Origin: Treponema sp.
GTDB taxonomy: Bacteria > Spirochaetota > Spirochaetia > Treponematales > Treponemataceae
Reading direction: 5' to 3'
DNA: 64,000 nucleotides
Assembly (NCBI GenBank): GCA_017549025.1
Contig: JAFYWB010000018.1
Coordinates: forward strand, 1-64,000
Below, piece by piece: positions 1 through 7,567 of the stretch. The notes beneath the pieces are model-generated. The model made no database searches. It was not told the DNA's origin and saw only the letters and a program-made list of their open reading frames with translations. The position numbers were made by a program, and so were the translations under genes. Positions within the stretch are counted from its first letter, which is position 1; every line of letters begins with the position of its first letter.

Positions 1-863
1 TATTGCTTTTTGAAGAATTCGTTTATTCCCTTCAGAAAGCCTTCCTTAAAGGCCGAAAGATGGGTTCCTCCGTCGGAGGTTTCCTGACCGTTTACAAATG
101 AAAAATAGGTTTCTCCATAAGCATTGGAGTGGGTGACGGCAAATTCCATCCGTTCCCCCTTGTAGTAGCCCAAGGGATAGAGAGAGGTTTCGTCCACCTC
201 GCTGTTAAGCAAATCTAAAAGTCCGTTATTGCTGACGTATTCTTGACCATTGCACACCAGCTTCAGGCCCGCATTCAAATAAGCGTAATTCCACAGCCGC
301 TTTTCCACAAACTCCATCTTAAACTGGTACTGACCAAAAATCTCTGTGTCAGGCTCAAACTCAATGTAGGTGCCGTCGGCCACCTCTGGCTTTGTCTTAC
401 CATTCCGCTGGGAAACAAGCTGCCCCCGCTGGAACACCGCCTCGGCACATTTTCCGCCCCGCACCGACAGCACTTTAAAATAAGAGGACAGGGCATTAAC
501 CGCCTTGGTACCAACGCCATTCAAGCCCACGGAAAACTGGAATACATCGTCATTGTACTTTGCTCCCGTGTTGATGACAGAAACACATTCCACCACCTTT
601 CCCAAGGGAATTCCACGGCCGTAGTCCCGCACCTTCACCCGATTGTCTGCAATATCTATGGCAATCTTATTTCCATTGCCCATAATGAATTCGTCAACGG
701 AATTGTCGATTACCTCTTTCAGCAGGATGTAAATACCATCGTTGCGATTGGAACCGTCTCCCAATCGCCCGATGTACATACCTGAACGGAGCCGAATATG
801 CTCCAGAGGACTCAATGTCTGGATTTTAGACTCATCATAGACGCTTTTTTTCTTCTCACCCAT
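1..863 (-). CDS. parE: DNA topoisomerase IV subunit B (partial, C-terminus beyond window)
   Basis: N-terminal 287 codons of a type IIA topoisomerase ATPase subunit, which hydrolyses ATP to drive strand passage and chromosome decatenation with a ParC partner. The GHKL fold is clear: N-box 'LLKEVIDNSVDEF', 'VRDYGRGIP', and the glycine-rich lid 'GLNGVGTKAVNAL'. The opening 'HIRLRSGMYIGRLGDGS' resembles the Bacteroidetes/spirochaete ParE group more than classical GyrB. The gene runs off the left edge, so the TOPRIM domain is not seen. There is no Shine-Dalgarno sequence; a promoter -10 box ends six bases before the ATG, suggesting a leaderless mRNA. GyrB is the alternative name; family confidence is high, ParE versus GyrB moderate. 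Confidence 0.88.
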   Translation of the reverse strand, partial: MGEKKKSVYDESKIQTLSPLEHIRLRSGMYIGRLGDGSNRNDGIYILLKEVIDNSVDEFIMGNGNKIAIDIADNRVKVRDYGRGIPLGKVVECVSVINTGAKYNDDVFQFSVGLNGVGTKAVNALSSYFKVLSVRGGKCAEAVFQRGQLVSQRNGKTKPEVADGTYIEFEPDTEIFGQYQFKMEFVEKRLWNYAYLNAGLKLVCNGQEYVSNNGLLDLLNSEVDETSLYPLGYYKGERMEFAVTHSNAYGETYFSFVNGQETSDGGTHLSAFKEGFLKGINEFFKKQ

Positions 864-869
864 ATCAGC

Positions 870-898
870 AGTATACCAAAAATCCTAGGTATCGCCAA
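870..898 (-). promoter_or_regulatory. parE promoter, predicted leaderless
   Basis: Minus-strand -35 TTGGCG (898-893), 17-bp spacer, -10 TATACT (875-870), then six bases to the ATG at 863. The expected transcription start falls on the start codon. Confidence 0.6.
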
Positions 899-918
899 GG
901 CAAGGTGAGAAATGAAGA

Positions 919-1374
919 TTACACACTTTTTTTTCTGTTCGGATCAAAGAAATACTTTGCAAATTCCTGATCGTCGTGGGCAATGTGAGAAATCACCCAT
1001 TCCCGCAGATGACTTGAAAATTCAAAGGCTGTCTGCATAGTAGCCCTGGGAAAGCTTTCCAAAGTAGCAGCCACCATGTCCACAAATTCCTGATGATACC
1101 GTTTGTGCTGCTGAAACTTAGGATAATCAATCTGCTGCATCATCCGTTCTTGAGCCACAAAATGGCCCTTTGTATATTTCACCGCACCCTTCAAGGCAAC
1201 ACCCAAGGCAACACGCCAGTCTGAGCCCTCTCCACGATTGCGTTTCATTATCTCTGCACGGAAGGTATTACACAAATCAACAAATTCCTTGTTCTGGCTA
1301 TCCAGCATGGAAATACCCATTTCATATTTTTTATCCCAAGGAACCCACTCAAGAGCAGGAGATTCATCACTCAT
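919..1374 (-). CDS. Bacteriohemerythrin-like protein with altered iron ligands
   Basis: A 151-residue single-domain hemerythrin homologue. Such proteins bind O2 at a di-iron site and serve in oxygen sensing, storage or scavenging. Family marks are 'HFVAQERMM', 'YPKFQQHKRYH' and 'SHIAHDD'. Against the seven-ligand pattern of DcrH-Hr, the ligands at H71, H90, H94, H130 and D135 are present, but the first histidine (Q-H-K motif) is N28 and the bridging glutamate is Q75. The iron-2 site should therefore be disabled while the iron-1 histidines remain. The ATG at 1374 is chosen because GAGG lies six bases upstream; a TTG at 1386 is in frame but has no such site. It has its own promoter and follows lptB on the same strand. 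Confidence 0.85.
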   Translation of the reverse strand: MSDESPALEWVPWDKKYEMGISMLDSQNKEFVDLCNTFRAEIMKRNRGEGSDWRVALGVALKGAVKYTKGHFVAQERMMQQIDYPKFQQHKRYHQEFVDMVAATLESFPRATMQTAFEFSSHLREWVISHIAHDDQEFAKYFFDPNRKKSV

Positions 1375-1428
1375 TGTTGACCTCAAAAACTTATTGCGTC
1401 CATCCTTTCATTAGATAGACTATTAGTA

Positions 1429-1457
1429 ATAATACCCGAAAACAAGGTTCCCGACAA
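1429..1457 (-). promoter_or_regulatory. Promoter of the hemerythrin gene
   Basis: -35 TTGTCG (1457-1452), 17-bp spacer, -10 TATTAT (1434-1429). It gives a leader of about 50 nt carrying GAGG before the ATG at 1374. Confidence 0.5.
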
Positions 1458-1474
1458 CTTATATTTGAAAAAAA

Positions 1475-2209
1475 TCACATTTTAAATTCTTCGCCCAGGT
1501 AGATTTTTCGTGCCACCTCTGACTGTAAAATTTCCTGCTGGGACCCCTGGGCCACAATCTGTCCTGAGCTGATGATAATAGCTCGGTTTGTAATTTCCAG
1601 TGTATCCCGCACATTATGGTCCGTAATCAGCACTCCAATTCCCCGCTGGGTCAATTTTCCCACCATAGTTTTAATGTCATTAACGGCAATGGGGTCAATT
1701 CCCGCAAAGGGCTCGTCCAAAAGCAGAAACTTTGGCTCAATGGCCAAGGAACGAGCGATTTCGGTACGGCGTCGTTCACCTCCAGACAGGGTGTAGGCTG
1801 GCTGTTTTCTGATTCTTCCAATGTCGAATTCATCAATCAGCTGCTCTAGCCGAAAGTTTTTTTCTTCTTTAGATAAATCTTTGCGGGTTTCCAACACTGC
1901 CCAAATATTTTGCTCCACTGTCAGCTTCTTGAACACGGAAGCCTCTTGGGGAAGATAGGAAATGCCCATACGAGCTCGCTTGTACATGGGAAAACGGGTA
2001 ATGCAGGTGTCGTTCAAAAAAACCTCACCCATGGTGGGCCGATAAAATCCCACAATCATGTAGAAGGTGGTAGTTTTTCCTGCACCGTTGGGGCCCAGCA
2101 AGCCCACCACCTCTCCCGTGGTCATGGAAAAATCCACCCCACGCACCACCTGCTTCTTTCCAAAGGATTTATACAAGCTGTTGATTTTCAACTGATACTG
2201 GTCGCTCAC
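1475..2209 (-). CDS. lptB: LPS-export ABC transporter ATPase LptB
   Basis: Cytoplasmic ABC ATPase of 244 residues that powers lipopolysaccharide or lipid extraction from the inner membrane with LptFG. Walker A '[13 protein letters not shown]', signature 'LSGGERRR', Walker B '[13 protein letters not shown]' and the switch histidine in '[10 protein letters not shown]' are all present, and '[12 protein letters not shown]' is typical of LptB. The GTG start overlaps the lptA stop by four bases (GTGA), implying translational coupling. It is the last gene of pyrG-lptC-lptA-lptB. T. pallidum lacks classical LPS, so the cargo here could be another glycolipid (inference). Confidence 0.93.
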   Translation of the reverse strand: MSDQYQLKINSLYKSFGKKQVVRGVDFSMTTGEVVGLLGPNGAGKTTTFYMIVGFYRPTMGEVFLNDTCITRFPMYKRARMGISYLPQEASVFKKLTVEQNIWAVLETRKDLSKEEKNFRLEQLIDEFDIGRIRKQPAYTLSGGERRRTEIARSLAIEPKFLLLDEPFAGIDPIAVNDIKTMVGKLTQRGIGVLITDHNVRDTLEITNRAIIISSGQIVAQGSQQEILQSEVARKIYLGEEFKM

Positions 2210-2850
2210 TGCTTTTTCTCCCCTGTTTCCGTAACCTTACCCTTAACGCCACCCTCCAGCGTAATTTCCTCTGTATCCAGATTGAACACAATCTCCTGGG
2301 CCCGAAAGCTGTCGTTGCCTTGCACCACCTGAGGATTTCCCGTCATTTCTAAAAGCTTTTCATCCTTGCGGTACAGGGCAAAGGCACAGGTACAAAGGCT
2401 CTCATCCTTGGTAAGCTCCACCGCCACCTGCATAATGGCAATGGCAGAGAGCTCTCGGTATTCAATCCGTTGAGCCTTTGCCACCACCTCGTTTTCCTTG
2501 TCCTGTAAAACCACATTTCCGCTAAACAGAGCGATTTTTTCTTCCCGATCATATTCCATGGTGGTGCAGGAAAACTCCAGTCCTTCCTCCTGCTGCACAC
2601 CCCGTACCGAGCCTTCCGCCTTGATAAAACGAAAATCTGTGCCATACAGCTCAATGGTGTCTGCCTGAATTTCCATGGAAGCTGTTTTGATGGTGGCTCC
2701 ACCAGAAAGCGTGGTATAATCCTGATTCTGCTTCATGGAACCAGACATTTTTTTTGCGCTGAATTCAATGATTTCTTGGGATGCTTCTTGAGAAAAACTC
2801 GTCCACACAGGCAGGCAGACAAAAAGTAGCAACAAAAAGATTTTTTTCAT
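2206..2850 (-). CDS. lptA: LptA/OstA-family periplasmic transport protein
   Basis: A 214-residue secreted protein. Residues 1-20 form a signal peptide ('[20 protein letters not shown]'). The rest has the repeating short beta-strand pattern of the OstA/LptA beta-jellyroll ('[20 protein letters not shown]', '[19 protein letters not shown]', '[16 protein letters not shown]'), which forms the periplasmic bridge for LPS. It sits between lptC and lptB with four-base ATGA/GTGA overlaps on both sides. The fold call rests on pattern and context; individual residues are poorly conserved in this family. Confidence 0.82.
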   Translation of the reverse strand: MKKIFLLLLFVCLPVWTSFSQEASQEIIEFSAKKMSGSMKQNQDYTTLSGGATIKTASMEIQADTIELYGTDFRFIKAEGSVRGVQQEEGLEFSCTTMEYDREEKIALFSGNVVLQDKENEVVAKAQRIEYRELSAIAIMQVAVELTKDESLCTCAFALYRKDEKLLEMTGNPQVVQGNDSFRAQEIVFNLDTEEITLEGGVKGKVTETGEKKQ

Positions 2851-3425
2851 GGAGCTTCACCTTTAGCGGTGGCAGTATAGATTTTACCAGAAACGGCACC
2901 AGTAAACTGAAAATTTCCTGTAACACCGCTGGCAGAAAATCCAGAGCCAGTGAGTTCAATGCTGGTGGAAGGAGCTGCGTCTTGGGCAGTACCTTTTTTT
3001 AACTCCAAGGTATCCTGAGCATCAGTAACCAACTGTTGGGTTTTGCCGTCCCAACTGAGAGATTGTGTATGAAGAATAAGATTTTCCTCAAAGGAAGTGA
3101 TTTCCACCTGTCCCAGCAAAGCATACCGCTCACTGGAGCTATCTGCAGAAATCAGCTGACAGCTTCCCTCCGCAGAAAGCTTTTCTTCATCATTGTAGGT
3201 GGAAAAATGCACCTGAGAGCCGTAGAGAGCACCATCCTTTTGATACTGCTCCAAAACGGCAGCCTCAAGCACCAGAGAAATCTTGCCCTCCTGATAACTC
3301 ACGTACCGAGCTTGGGAAAACACCAGCTCTGGCACATGAGCCACCTCCGGCTCCTGGGATTGATAAGTGAGAGAGCAGGAGCAAAGGAACAGCCCGCACA
3401 GGGCCAACAGGAATAACCGAGCCAT
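2847..3425 (-). CDS. lptC: LptC-like lipoprotein
   Basis: A 192-residue predicted lipoprotein. 'MARLFLLALCGLFLCSCS' is a type II signal peptide with a Cys in a lipobox-like setting. The beta-rich body ('VFSQARYVSYQEGKISLVLE', 'YGSQVHFSTYNDEEKLSAEG') matches LptC-type proteins that pass lipid from LptB2FG to LptA. Family LptC carries one N-terminal membrane helix; a lipid anchor would do the same job. The ATG shares one base with the pyrG stop (TAATG) and the stop overlaps lptA by ATGA. Assigned mainly from topology and operon position. Confidence 0.7.
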   Translation of the reverse strand: MARLFLLALCGLFLCSCSLTYQSQEPEVAHVPELVFSQARYVSYQEGKISLVLEAAVLEQYQKDGALYGSQVHFSTYNDEEKLSAEGSCQLISADSSSERYALLGQVEITSFEENLILHTQSLSWDGKTQQLVTDAQDTLELKKGTAQDAAPSTSIELTGSGFSASGVTGNFQFTGAVSGKIYTATAKGEAP

Positions 3426-5023
3426 TATTTGTTCAAGGCTGCCGCCACAAAGGATTTGAACAAGGGATGGGGCTTGGTGGGACGAGAGGTAAATTCTGGA
3501 TGGAACTGAACGCCAACACCCCAAGGATGATCCTTCCACTCAAAGGCTTCTACCAAGCCATCTTGAGCCTTAGCACTTATCTCTAGCCCACACTGAGCCA
3601 TATCCTGAGTGTAGCGTGGATCAAAAGCGTATTTGCTGCGATGGCGCTCAGAAATCTGGGTGGCGCCATTGTACACTTCAGCTAAGCGAGAACCAGACTG
3701 CAGGGCAATGGTAAAAGCTCCTAAACGCATCAGTCCTGCGGCAGACAACCCTGACTGCTCCTCTGGCAGGCTGATAACTGGGTGGCTGGTGCTCTGAACA
3801 AATTCTGTGGAATCAGCATCCTTCCAGCCCAAGATGTTACGAGCAGACTCAATGGCCATAAGCTGCATTCCAGAATTGATTCCCAAGAAGGGAATTTTAT
3901 GCTCACGAGCATACCGCACACCAGCCAGCATTCCCAAAAAGCCTCGCTGACCGTAGCTGTCGGGAATCAAAAGACCATCCAAGCCTTCAAAGAACTGGGC
4001 AATGTTATCAGTTGCTTCCAAGCTTTCTGCTTCAATTCTTCTGATTTCCAGCTCCACGTTGTGACCAGCCACCGCCGCATGGAAAATGGCTTCTCGCACA
4101 GACTTGTAGCAGTCGTCAGGGAAATTCTGCCGTCCCATAAGGCCAATAGTAACCTTGCCCTGGGGATTATTGTACTTGTGCAAGAAATTTTCCCAAGGAG
4201 TTAAATCTGCCTTTCTGTCGGACAAGCCAAGGCGAGAAAGAATCTTTGCATCCAAGCCCTGACGATGGAATTCCAGAGGCAGCTCGTACACGGTGCTATG
4301 GACATCCACTGAAGTGAACACAGCAGTAGGCTCCACGTTGCAGAACAGGGCAATCTTCTTCCGTAAATCTGCATCCAGAGGATTTTCTGAACGGCACAAA
4401 AGGATATCAGGCTGAATACCGATTTCCTGCATCTTTTTAACAGAATGTTGGGTGGGCTTTGTCTTCAGCTCGCCACCAAAAAGCATGGGCACCAGTGTCA
4501 GGTACAAGGACAGGGCGTTTCCCTTGCCCAGCTCACGAATTAGCTGACGAGCGGCCTCCAAGAAAGGAATCAGCTCAATATCTCCCACGGTTCCACCGAT
4601 TTCCACAATCACCACGTCGGCACCAGTGTGGTTTCCCACAGCCAGAATTCGTCGCTTGATTTCGTCGGTAATGTGGGGAATTACCTGCACAGTGCGGCCA
4701 TTGTAACGACCAGAGCGCTCGTTGCTAATAACCTCGTTGTACACCTTACCAGTGGTAACAGAATTCAGCTTGGTCAAAGATACATTTGTAAAGCGGGAAT
4801 AGGTTCCCAAGTCCAAGTCCGTTTCCGCACCATCTTCGGTAACATACACCTCACCGTGCTGATAAGGACTCATATTTCCTGCATCTACATTGATATAGGG
4901 ATCGCATTTCATCATGGCCACAGAGAGGCCACAGCACTCCAAAAGGCTTCCTACAGAAGAAGCCGCCACTCCCTTGCCAAGGCTGGAACAAACACCGCCA
5001 GTTACAATAATGTACTTACTCAT
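3425..5023 (-). CDS. pyrG: CTP synthase with a degenerate glutaminase site
   Basis: A 532-residue CTP synthase, which makes CTP from UTP, ATP and an ammonia donor. The N-terminal amidoligase domain is complete, with P-loop 'GGVCSSLGKG', 'KCDPYINVDAG', 'QHGEVYVTEDGAETDLDLG' and 'EIGGTVGDIE'. The C-terminal class I glutaminase domain keeps 'FHPEF' (H508, E510), but the nucleophile motif usually GICxGMQ reads 'GINSGMQ', putting Asn at 383 in place of Cys, and the oxyanion loop usually PGGFG reads 'PDSYG'. It should use free ammonia or a partner glutaminase. The start at 5023 gives the canonical 'MSKYIIVTGG'. First gene of the lpt operon; no Shine-Dalgarno, and a promoter lies seven bases upstream. 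Confidence 0.95.
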   Translation of the reverse strand: MSKYIIVTGGVCSSLGKGVAASSVGSLLECCGLSVAMMKCDPYINVDAGNMSPYQHGEVYVTEDGAETDLDLGTYSRFTNVSLTKLNSVTTGKVYNEVISNERSGRYNGRTVQVIPHITDEIKRRILAVGNHTGADVVIVEIGGTVGDIELIPFLEAARQLIRELGKGNALSLYLTLVPMLFGGELKTKPTQHSVKKMQEIGIQPDILLCRSENPLDADLRKKIALFCNVEPTAVFTSVDVHSTVYELPLEFHRQGLDAKILSRLGLSDRKADLTPWENFLHKYNNPQGKVTIGLMGRQNFPDDCYKSVREAIFHAAVAGHNVELEIRRIEAESLEATDNIAQFFEGLDGLLIPDSYGQRGFLGMLAGVRYAREHKIPFLGINSGMQLMAIESARNILGWKDADSTEFVQSTSHPVISLPEEQSGLSAAGLMRLGAFTIALQSGSRLAEVYNGATQISERHRSKYAFDPRYTQDMAQCGLEISAKAQDGLVEAFEWKDHPWGVGVQFHPEFTSRPTKPHPLFKSFVAAALNK

Positions 5024-5030
5024 GATGGCA

Positions 5031-5059
5031 ATTTTCCCGCTATTACCTTCTTTTGTCAA
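5031..5059 (-). promoter_or_regulatory. pyrG-lptCAB promoter, predicted leaderless
   Basis: Minus-strand -35 TTGACA (5059-5054), 17-bp spacer, -10 GAAAAT (5036-5031), seven bases to the ATG at 5023. Its -35 lies eight bases from that of the divergent promoter at 5068. Confidence 0.6.
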
Positions 5060-5067
5060 TGCCAAAC

Positions 5068-5096
5068 TTTACAGTTCCACTTTTTAGTGATAAAAT
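5068..5096 (+). promoter_or_regulatory. Promoter of the GGDEF/EAL gene
   Basis: -35 TTTACA (5068-5073), 17-bp spacer, -10 TAAAAT (5091-5096). The short leader contains CGAGG before the ATG at 5119. Confidence 0.55.
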
Positions 5097-5118
5097 AAAA
5101 GTAAGTTTCGAGGTTATA

Positions 5119-7428
5119 ATGTCTGAGGATAAATTTAAATTCCGTATTGATCATTCGGTTCTGTTCCTTAACATCCGCATTGCTCTTACAATAATTGTTT
5201 TTGTATCTGTTTCATCCATCATGATGTTCAACACAACCTATCTGAACAAGTTTATTTCCCAGCGAACACAGAAGTTTGCCCACGACCTTACCTATCAGCA
5301 TGCGGCCAACATCAACAAGGAATTCAACACCAGAATGCTCAACATGAACATGATTTCAGACTCCTTGCTCCAAACTGGTGTTACCGCCAACAGCCACCTG
5401 CTGGAGGAATTCTTAGACAGAAAGGCTGAGCTCAGCGTATTCAACGAGCTCTATTTTATCGGTATAGAAGACATTCCCAAGGATCTTCCCGACTCCCAAC
5501 TAAGCATTCCCTACCATAAAGTCTATCTTCCCCACCTGCACATGCTCCACGACAGAGAAAATCCAGAGCATTCCTGCATTACCTACGATGGCACGGGAAA
5601 CCTGTACTACACCCAGCAAGTTTACGATGGTCTGCGAATCCTCGGTCTTTTAATTGGAACACGTCACAAGAATACCCTCCAGGATTTGATACAGCTCAAT
5701 GCCTTGGACAACAGCACCATAAGCTGCATTATTGACAGCGGCACCAACGTGGTAGCCGCTCCCACCAACGACCATCTTCCTCACGACACCCAGCTGGACG
5801 ACTTTGTGCTTTTTGAGGATACAGCGAACAGCAATGACGCCTTGGCCTCACTACGAGAGGATATAGCCCAAGTACGAGCTGGAGTTTACACCCTCAAGAG
5901 TGCCAGTAAACAGGAGAAGATTGTCGTTAGCTATACCCCCTTGGACATCAACGATTGGGGCGTGCTGACCTTTATTCCAGAAAGCCTTATTGCAGTAGAC
6001 TCCCACAGATATGTGGTCATTACCTTTGCCATTTCCATTGTGGCTATTAGTGTATTTGCCATCATCACCATCACCGCCTTCCTGTCTTACAAAAGGAACA
6101 AGCGGGATATGGAAAAGCTGGCCTTTTACGACCCTGTTACCTACGGACTGAACAACAAGGGCTTTCAGCTACGCTACAAAGAAGTTGTGTCTCGAGCACG
6201 ACCAAACAACTATGCCGTAGTCCTCATCAATATGCGTCACTTTAAGCTCATTAACGAGCAGTACGGCATGGAGGATGGAAACCGAACCCTGCGGCACATC
6301 CACAACTCCATCACGAAAAACTTAAAGCATGCAGAATTTACCGGCCGAGACAATGCAGACCGCTTCTTTGTCTGTCTGCGAGAGCATCGCCTAGAAGCCA
6401 TAGAAGGACGACTGAGAGCCATTCACAACGAATTAAACTCCTTCAACAAGGAACGGGAAAATTCCCATATTCTGGACTTTAACTGTGGAATTAAAATTGT
6501 AGAGCATCCCCACAGAGAGGTTGGACTGATTCAAGACCACGCTCGATTGGCCTACGACCTAGCAGTGCAGGAAAACAAGTTCTGCGTCTTCTACAAAAAG
6601 GCTTTTACGGACAAGCTTTTGAAAGAACAGGAAATGGACCTGTTCTTTGAGTCCTCCCTTAAAAATGGAGACTTTAAGCTGTATCTACAGCCTAAGGTAC
6701 ATCTGGAATCTGGCATTGTGTGCGGGGCAGAAGCCTTGGTACGTTGGATTCATCCCAAGAAGGGCGTTATCTTTCCTTCAGATTTTATTCCCTTCTTTGA
6801 AAGCAACGGCAAGATTTGCCAGCTGGACTTGTACATGTTTGAAAAGGTATGCCAGATGATAAACCGCTGGCAGGAGCAGAATCGTCAGCTGATTCCCATT
6901 TCCGTAAACCTTTCTCGCCAACACTATTTCCACAACCCAGAATTCTTAAGTACCTTTGCTCAAATGGCAGAAGAGCACCACATTCCCGCTGGCATCATTG
7001 ACTTTGAGCTGACTGAATCCATCTTCTTTGACACAGACCGCTTTAAGTCCGTTAAAAAAAGCCTAGAGGAAATGCACCAGCTGGGCTTCCAGTGTTCCTT
7101 GGACGACTTTGGAGTGGGATTTTCATCTTTGGGTCTGCTGAAGGAATTCGACATCGACACTATTAAGTTTGATCGCCAATTCTTCCTTGATATATCCACA
7201 GAAAAATCCAAGACTATTTTGGAAAGCCTCATCGAAATGTCTGAAAAGCTGGGCATTAAGACGGTGGCAGAGGGCATTGAAACCCAGGAGCAGCTGAATT
7301 ATCTGGGACAAATCAACTGCGACATTATTCAAGGCTATATTTTCTCCATGCCTCTAGAGGTTTCTGAATTTGAACTGTGGCTTGATTCACTGAACAACAG
7401 AATGCCTGTGGCAAAGGAAAGTGTGTAG
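5119..7428 (+). CDS. Membrane GGDEF-EAL protein, likely c-di-GMP phosphodiesterase
   Basis: 769 residues. A helix near 20-40 and a second near 300-325 enclose an extracytoplasmic sensor of about 260 residues, probably Cache-like. Then come a GGDEF domain and an EAL domain. The GGDEF signature is replaced by 'GRDNADRFF', so cyclase activity is unlikely. The EAL domain looks intact: 'GAEALVRWIHP', 'SVNLSRQ', 'FELTESIFF', 'LDDFGVGFSSL', 'IKFDRQFF', 'VAEGIETQEQL' and 'IIQGYIFSMPL' hold the metal and base residues. It should hydrolyse c-di-GMP under control of an external signal, affecting motility or attachment. The start at 5119 has CGAGG five bases upstream; an earlier in-frame ATG at 5053 has none. 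Next to a chemoreceptor gene. Confidence 0.9.
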   Translation: MSEDKFKFRIDHSVLFLNIRIALTIIVFVSVSSIMMFNTTYLNKFISQRTQKFAHDLTYQHAANINKEFNTRMLNMNMISDSLLQTGVTANSHLLEEFLDRKAELSVFNELYFIGIEDIPKDLPDSQLSIPYHKVYLPHLHMLHDRENPEHSCITYDGTGNLYYTQQVYDGLRILGLLIGTRHKNTLQDLIQLNALDNSTISCIIDSGTNVVAAPTNDHLPHDTQLDDFVLFEDTANSNDALASLREDIAQVRAGVYTLKSASKQEKIVVSYTPLDINDWGVLTFIPESLIAVDSHRYVVITFAISIVAISVFAIITITAFLSYKRNKRDMEKLAFYDPVTYGLNNKGFQLRYKEVVSRARPNNYAVVLINMRHFKLINEQYGMEDGNRTLRHIHNSITKNLKHAEFTGRDNADRFFVCLREHRLEAIEGRLRAIHNELNSFNKERENSHILDFNCGIKIVEHPHREVGLIQDHARLAYDLAVQENKFCVFYKKAFTDKLLKEQEMDLFFESSLKNGDFKLYLQPKVHLESGIVCGAEALVRWIHPKKGVIFPSDFIPFFESNGKICQLDLYMFEKVCQMINRWQEQNRQLIPISVNLSRQHYFHNPEFLSTFAQMAEEHHIPAGIIDFELTESIFFDTDRFKSVKKSLEEMHQLGFQCSLDDFGVGFSSLGLLKEFDIDTIKFDRQFFLDISTEKSKTILESLIEMSEKLGIKTVAEGIETQEQLNYLGQINCDIIQGYIFSMPLEVSEFELWLDSLNNRMPVAKESV

Positions 7429-7508
7429 CTACCAGCTTCATTCCCCGAAGCTTCAGCATTCGGGAAGCCACTGCATTCCCCAGACACATAATTCTCCCTC
7501 ACATTTCC

Positions 7509-7537
7509 TTGCGATTTCACCTTCCATCTGTTATAAT
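7509..7537 (+). promoter_or_regulatory. Chemoreceptor gene promoter
   Basis: -35 TTGCGA (7509-7514), 17-bp spacer, perfect -10 TATAAT (7532-7537) preceded by TG one base upstream (extended -10). The ATG at 7568 has its own GGAGG. Confidence 0.6.
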
Positions 7538-7567
7538 TGAAAGGATTATTTTACACGGAGGTTTGTC

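Noticed and set aside
7440-7470. Terminator after the GGDEF/EAL gene (CCCCGAA / TTCGGG)
   Set aside because: Short imperfect stem without a T-run.
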